In this document: positions 59,210 through 64,000 of the stretch, piece by piece
Layout: each line of letters opens with the position of its first letter
Numbering within the stretch: position 1 is the stretch's first letter
Origin: Plectrocnemia conspersa
Taxonomy: Eukaryota; Arthropoda; Insecta; Trichoptera; Polycentropodidae
NCBI GenBank assembly: GCA_009617715.1
Contig: VTFK01000305.1
Span: forward strand, 186,001 to 250,000
Length of the DNA: 64,000 nucleotides
Direction: 5' to 3'
Translations under genes and position numbers: made by a program
Notes under the pieces: generated by a model
What the model was told of the DNA's origin: nothing
What the model saw: the letters and a program-made list of their open reading frames with translations, nothing else
The model's database searches: none

Positions 59210-61466
59210 ATGTCTGGCGACGAGAGTGATTCGAGTTTGAACGAGGGCGGTGCCCCGCTGGCGAACTATGAAGTACTGTCGGCGGGGCAGGGGGCCAAGG
59301 GCGAAGCCCTATACACAGTGAAACGAGCGGGCGCCGGAGACGACGCCCCTACCTTCGTCTGGAGAGCCACCAAATGGTCAGGCAAGAGTGTCCAACAGCT
59401 TCGCGTTGAAGTCGAACGTCTAAATAGCCTCGAGAGCCCCCATTTGAAGATCCCGAAGCGGCCAAGGTTCCACGAAGCCTCCGGTACGTTATACACCGTC
59501 ACTGCGCACACAATACATCCTACTTTATCACAATTGAGGCAACGCTGTCACGATGGAGGATTCAGCTTCAGAGAGAACTTCATATGGAGAGTCTTACATC
59601 AAGTTACTGCTGTGTGTGACCGACTGCGTTCCATCCGATCGCTTCATTGGCATAAGCGTTTTGATTCTACTCGCATATTCATCAATCCCGAAGGAGAAGT
59701 CATCGTAGATCCGTTCGTTCCGCGTTCAGCTAACTCTCAGAAGGAATGTCAAAACGATATTTGCAAGTTTGGCAAGGCATTATACGAAATGTGTGCTTTG
59801 ACTGAATATACGGAAGACTCAATAGTCTCATTTGAGTGTTCAGATGAATTGAAAAAAATGGTTAACGATTTGCTACATTGCGATACATCTAAATGTAAAA
59901 TCAGCTGTGAAGTGATATTATATCATCCGACGGTATTAAGCCATCTTGATGGATCTAAAGAAATGTTCACTGAACCGCTCAAATTAGAAGTATCGGCACC
60001 TACGAACGATAGTGCTTTCGAATCGGACGAATCTAATAGATCAAAACTTTCGATTCCTGCTATAAAGTCTTTCGTATCAAACAGTTCTATTAGAACAATA
60101 CATTCAAAATCACGCCGTAGTATGTCAGAACCGGATTTATCACCGAATTTACTCGCTCTGGATTTAAATCTGCCCGGATACGTTCCACGAAAGATATCAG
60201 ACGACGTTGACAAATGGAGGAGTCGCTTAGATCTTTGTAAAGAACCGCAAGAAGTAAGCGAAGATGCTCTCAATAAGGTTTGGTTCGATAGATTGAAAAC
60301 GCTTCGAGAACGCGAACGAGCAGTCGAAGTGAAAGAGAGAGAGATGAAAAAGCAGAAACTGTTTGACGAAATCAGATCCAAAATAACATATGAAGATCAA
60401 AGCACTCCGTTACATGCGAATGTAAGTAAAAGTATAAAAAGTAATACTCCAGGTATTACACTGCAGACGGTTATGAATGAAAAAGTATTGCCTCAGGTCG
60501 AAAAAATAAACACAGAACCATATTTTGAATACAAGGATATCGAATCGATCAAACCTAAGCCAAGGACACGTAGATGTAGCAACAGCAAGGGTCGCTGCAG
60601 AAAGAAAATCAGTATGAATTACGAAGATATGGATAGTTCTCTATCGGCCGATCCGGGAGATGGCAGTATTATTTTCACGTCGTCGAAATTATCGGCCGAA
60701 TTGCTTCCGCGTCCTTCGAGCATTTGTAGTATGGCCCGTAAAAAAAGTACATTTCACATCTAGAAATAATCCTTTTGCTGAATACGATGATGTATCTAGT
60801 AACGTGTTTACGTTCTTTGATAACGAGAACAATAATCAATCTTACGAAGTTCCTATAAAACTACCTCAAAAGCCGGAAAATATTGCCGATAGAATTACTA
60901 AGTTTATGTATTTGGATCTAGAAGCTTTGACGAATAAGAAGAGAGAGAAAATGGAAGAAATAAGACAGTTACAAAGTAATTTGTCTAATATTAGACAAAA
61001 AACTGAATCTAATCTTGATAGCACAGTACAAGGGTTCACTACTAAGAGAAAGACAAGAAGAACAAAGTATTTTTCACCTGGGTTAGATTCTCAATCGAAC
61101 ATATATTCAGAGAGTAGCGGAGCTAGCGTTTCTAGCTATCAACCTATGAAGAAAGTGAGAGATAACAGAAAATCAATGCCGTTTTTATCGATCAGTAACA
61201 AACTAAACTCTCCGAAGAAAGTCTTTCCAAATGAGTTGAGCGTTTGTAGTAGCAATGTACGTGTGACACGTTCTAAAGGTATGTTCGGGTCTACAACCGC
61301 GAACACTCCTAAGTTTAGTCTACCGGTAAAAAAAGAAGATTCGTTATTAGATTATAGCAAAAAAGGCAAATCTAACAAGGAAAACTCTCCATCGCCAAAA
61401 TTGAAGAGGGATTCGAAGAGAAAATCTATTTTGGGTTTCAAGACACCTTTTAGGTTTCATTTTTAA
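59210..61466 (+). CDS. Nek2-like pseudokinase, intronless, one frame break at an A7 run
   Basis: Nek2 kinases drive centrosome separation and mitosis. The kinase-like region (about 20-250) is in Nek2 order: YEVL, FVWRAT for FAWKGM, FIWRVL, an HRDIKPANIF-type loop, DFG, YEMCAL and a C-lobe end. Catalytic residues are gone: the ATP-anchoring Lys is R52, HRD is HKR (148-150), the loop Asn is R155 and DFG is DPF (167-169). The activation segment shrinks to about a dozen residues with no APE. ATP transfer is not expected. A coiled coil follows (DRLKTLRERERAVEVKERE), as in Nek2. Codon 518 is a stop (59210-60763), but the next frame continues the same kind of protein to 61466. Losing one A from AAAAAAA at 60740-60746 joins them into about 751 residues, with a second coiled coil and a basic Ser-rich tail. 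Either an assembly indel or a real truncation is possible. Confidence 0.75.
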
Positions 61467-62264
61467 TGTGATTATTGCATTTTGAGATTTTTTATTATTA
61501 TTTTATAATATTGATTCAGTATTATGTAATATTGCAATATTGTGCCATTTATTATGGGTATTATAGTGTTTCTATATATTAAAATGTGCAACTATAGAAA
61601 GGGCAGCTTATATAAAATTAGAGCGTACTTTCCTGTTATCGTGGGTCAAATTTATTCTAAAAAAATATTTATTGATTTTATTTATTTATATACGATTATA
61701 AATAACATTATTAAGTAGATTCGTAGCAGAGAGTTATTCATATTCACTGTTTTAACCAATGCTCACTCGCTGACGTTCGTTCTTTCATGAATTGCAACAA
61801 ATTACAATAAAACACTTCTTGCAGGAATTGTATGGCTGATGTTTCGGTACGAGATAGTAAATACGTTTATTTTCAATAAAAATATAATTGCATTTAAATA
61901 AATAAAATATATAAACAAATGAATAAAATTTATTTTAAAATAAATTAAAGTACCGATTAGAGTTTAAATATAATTATACTAACATTGGTAATAGGTTTGG
62001 GAGATATTTAGATTGTATAATTGATATTATTTTGATATGTTTTCTAATGAAAAAATATTTTATTGGTAATATACTCTTCCTTGTAATTGTCTTCCAGTTT
62101 TTTTTAAAATGAAAGAAATATTTTATATTTTTGAATATATTGTTATTTACATAAAAAGTTTTATTATTTAATTTCATATATTGATAAATAAAATTGTATT
62201 TAATCTTTTATAATTTTATCGACAGAAAATTACTTCATCTAGTTCAGAACCTTTCTTAGTAGAG
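61467..62264. other. Intergenic stretch between convergent genes
   Basis: AT-rich. Candidate plus-strand poly(A) signals for the pseudokinase are AATAAA at 61806 and 61875. On the minus strand an AATAAA equivalent lies near 62160, just past the end of the secreted-protein gene. Nothing else can be supported. Confidence 0.5.
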
Positions 62265-63045
62265 CTATTGGAAAATATCCAAAACTCCGCCGCCAGAGCT
62301 TGCTGAGTTTCCTGATCTCAAATTGAATTTCACGGGCGTAAAGCGAAACGACGATATACCTCCGATTATCCTAATTCCGTATTTACCTGCAGATTTTCCA
62401 TCTGAAAAATATCGTCCTATTATTGGAATGGAATGTAACCATGACAATAGACCACCGCCAAAGTTTTCTTTTTCCACAGGCGGCTCTTGATCGTCGACGT
62501 CTTCCAACAGAGGTACTTTCACTGAACGTTTTTTGATGATCTTTTTATGAAACTTAGGATTTGTAAATTCATAATTATTTTCTTTCGCCAATAATGTAGG
62601 AAAGCCATCCATGTATTCGTTAGTTATTTTCATTATAATCTCCTTATTATTTTTATCAAATTCTTCATCATATAAATTAATATCACCATCATCGACTTTA
62701 ACTGTCTTTATCATCAATGTTTGATACAATTTATCACCATCTTTTGCATTGAACAGACTATCGATATTTTTTTTCTCAAGTATGACATTTTCCATTTTAA
62801 ATATATTGTCTGCTTGTTCAAAATTATGGATCAAGTCGTTTGATCGATCGTTCAATATTCTAAAATCAAAAAAAATATATTTATTGCAAATTTACTAAAT
62901 CTTAAAATGTGTAAAAAATTAAATTCTCACTTAGGATTTGGTGAACCAAAATACATAGTCGCAGTTACGATCACAGTCTAAAAAAATAAATTAAAATAAA
63001 TATATATTTAAATTTCATATTATAAAATAAATTTACCAAATTCAT
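62265..63045 (-). CDS. Putative secreted protein, 216 residues, with KKR cleavage site (3 exons)
   Basis: Join on the minus strand: 63045-63037, 62977-62931, 62859-62265. The junctions are GT-AG (TTG|GTAAAT; TAG|ACTGTG; CTAA|GTGAGA; TTTTAG|AATATT) with phases 0 and 2. The protein begins MNLTVIVTATMYFGSPNPK, a short but plausible signal peptide. An acidic N-terminal half (30-120) follows, then KFHKKIIKKR (121-130), a furin-type site. The C-terminal part is hydrophobic and glycine-rich (FGGGLLSWLHSIPIIGRYF; SSGGGVLDIFQ). The tiny first exon carrying only MNL and the nearby TATA box are typical of small tissue-specific secreted proteins in insects. It looks like a prepropeptide or secreted gland/cuticle-type protein. 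I recognise no family. Confidence 0.75.
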
Positions 63046-63115
63046 AATGAACAGTTTATGTGTGTAAATATATTTAATTTAGATACACTACTAAATTAAA
63101 ATTGTGCAATGGTTA

Positions 63116-63123
63116 CTTTTATA
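63116..63123 (-). promoter_or_regulatory. TATA box of the secreted-protein gene
   Basis: A perfect TATAAAAG on the minus strand lies about 70 bp upstream of the ATG at 63045. A start site about 30 bp downstream would give a 5' UTR of roughly 40-45 nt. Confidence 0.7.
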
Positions 63124-63635
63124 TAGTGTCATTGGTAAGTAATTAAGTGTGCCAAATTGTTTGTCGTTAATTAATTACCCATTGTTTGTATTTTTAATTA
63201 TGGGTAATTGTTTAATTTATTTATCTATCATTATATTTAGTTCCACTAATGTTAAAAACACATTTATTTTATTAACGTTAAGTATACAGCATAGCTGACG
63301 ATGCGAAACTTATAATGCAATCAAATATCTTTAAAAAAATTGTTTGTACTAATACAAATCGCTAAGAGATATTTTCTTCTTTCTCGCTGCATTTAACAAC
63401 ACTTTTAAAATTAACTTAAAAATAAACTTGAAACTGTCGCTTACTTTTTAATTAAATTTATCAAGTTAAAGTGTTTTTTAATAATATATATAATTAAAGT
63501 TGTTTGGTTTTCTAATTATTTTGTCTATTTACACGTGTAATACGTCACACATGATATAAATTTATATTATTATATATTAAAGTCCAACCGTTCCATTTTT
63601 TTTCAAAATTGTACTCAGGGACTATAAAGAATTAA
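63124..63635. other. AT-rich non-coding stretch
   Basis: This stretch upstream of the secreted-protein promoter shows no recognisable gene, repeat or RNA. Confidence 0.5.
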
Positions 63636-63639
63636 TTAT

Positions 63640-63932
63640 TCATAATGACGAGTTTCAATTTATTTTACATATTTTTTATATATTATTCGGTTTTTGTGAA
63701 ATTTTTACATCAATTCAAAGGCTATAAATATTATTTATAAAAAAATATTTCGTACTTTTTAATTTATTGGTGTAATTTTCTATAGAAATCATTTAACATT
63801 AAATCAAATTAAAAAACATTATATAAATATGATATTTTTTATTTATTATTTTTTCAGTTTTATATGTAAATATATAAAAACAGTGAAGGATCGACCACCG
63901 TACATGTACGGCGTTACCGCTTAAAGGGTCAA
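63640..63932 (+). mobile_element. piggyBac-like MITE, copy 3 (5'-truncated or diverged)
   Basis: It shares TTTCGTACTTTT, ATAGAAATCATTTA, TTTTTTATTT-TTCAGTT and ATATGTAAATATAT with copy 1. It also has the subterminal ACCGTACATGTACGGCG palindrome and the terminus TTAAAGGGTCAA. The left part matching 41141-41400 is not recognisable. It is in plus orientation. Confidence 0.65.
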
Positions 63933-64000
63933 GAGATGAATGCTAATATCATGGTCAATTTATGAATATTTATATTTAATGTTATTATTTCTTGTAAGTT

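Noticed and set aside
59923..60381. 152-codon minus-strand frame antisense to the pseudokinase
   Set aside because: It mirrors the coding frame of the plus-strand gene, has no motif, and its Ser/Leu-rich composition is what the reverse of a charged coding region gives.
60740..60746. Programmed -1 ribosomal frameshift on the A7 run
   Set aside because: The downstream frame is +1 (or -2) relative to the upstream one, so a standard -1 slip on A-AAA-AAA would not enter it.
60660..60763. Separate start (ATG at 60660) for the downstream 268-codon frame
   Set aside because: The first part of that frame overlaps the pseudokinase C-terminus and reads as an out-of-frame peptide; only the part after the A7 run looks like real protein, so I treat it as the continuation of one gene.
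1..64000. CRISPR arrays, bacterial operons, ribosome binding sites
   Set aside because: The sequence is eukaryotic with spliced genes; no spaced direct-repeat array of CRISPR type was seen.
1..64000. tRNA and rRNA genes
   Set aside because: I looked for GGTTCGAATCC-type B boxes with an upstream A box and for rRNA-like GC-rich blocks and found none convincing; a tRNAscan-SE run would be decisive.

Overview
This window is AT-rich nuclear DNA from an arthropod, most probably an insect. The evidence is GT-AG spliced genes, very long repeat-filled introns, decayed Jockey/CR1-type LINE reverse transcriptases, mariner-type transposase relics and piggyBac-like MITEs. I cannot name the order or species from the sequence alone. 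All exon boundaries below were worked out by hand from splice signals, phase and protein similarity. There is no transcript support, and no database search was run.

Layout. Positions 1-19,000 are mostly non-coding and repeat-bearing. They hold one convincing isolated first coding exon (5742-5844) and scraps of a mariner transposase and a LINE. Positions 19222-55847 (+) carry one large gene, a RhoGAP of the ARHGAP6/ARHGAP36 family (fly counterpart probably RhoGAP102A). I reconstruct 14 coding exons and 1470 codons before the stop. All 13 introns keep the frame, and the RhoGAP domain with its arginine finger is split over exons 5-9. Introns 1 (11.8 kb), 3 (12.4 kb), 4 (3.6 kb) and 5 (2.6 kb) contain LINE and DNA-transposon relics, an unnamed interspersed repeat (here 'repeat A'), and two MITE copies facing each other. 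The 3' half of the gene is compact, with introns of mostly 55-140 bp.

Positions 56752-63045 hold three small or medium genes. The first is a 4-exon minus-strand gene for a 157-residue protein with a CCCCCYCC run, convergent with the RhoGAP gene. The second is an intronless plus-strand gene (59210-61466) for a degenerate Nek2-like pseudokinase, whose frame is broken once at a run of seven A. The third is a 3-exon minus-strand gene with a clear TATA box, encoding a 216-residue putative secreted protein with a dibasic cleavage site. A third partial MITE copy closes the window.

How they fit together. The RhoGAP is predicted to switch off Rho-family GTPases and shape actin. The Nek2-like protein looks like a centrosome/mitosis kinase that lost catalysis but kept its coiled coil. 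I see no operon-like or pathway link between the genes. The points most worth checking are the pseudokinase and its A7 break, the orphan exon at 5742, the possible alternative RhoGAP exon at 46142-46216, and the inverted MITE pair in intron 3, which could fold into a long hairpin RNA.
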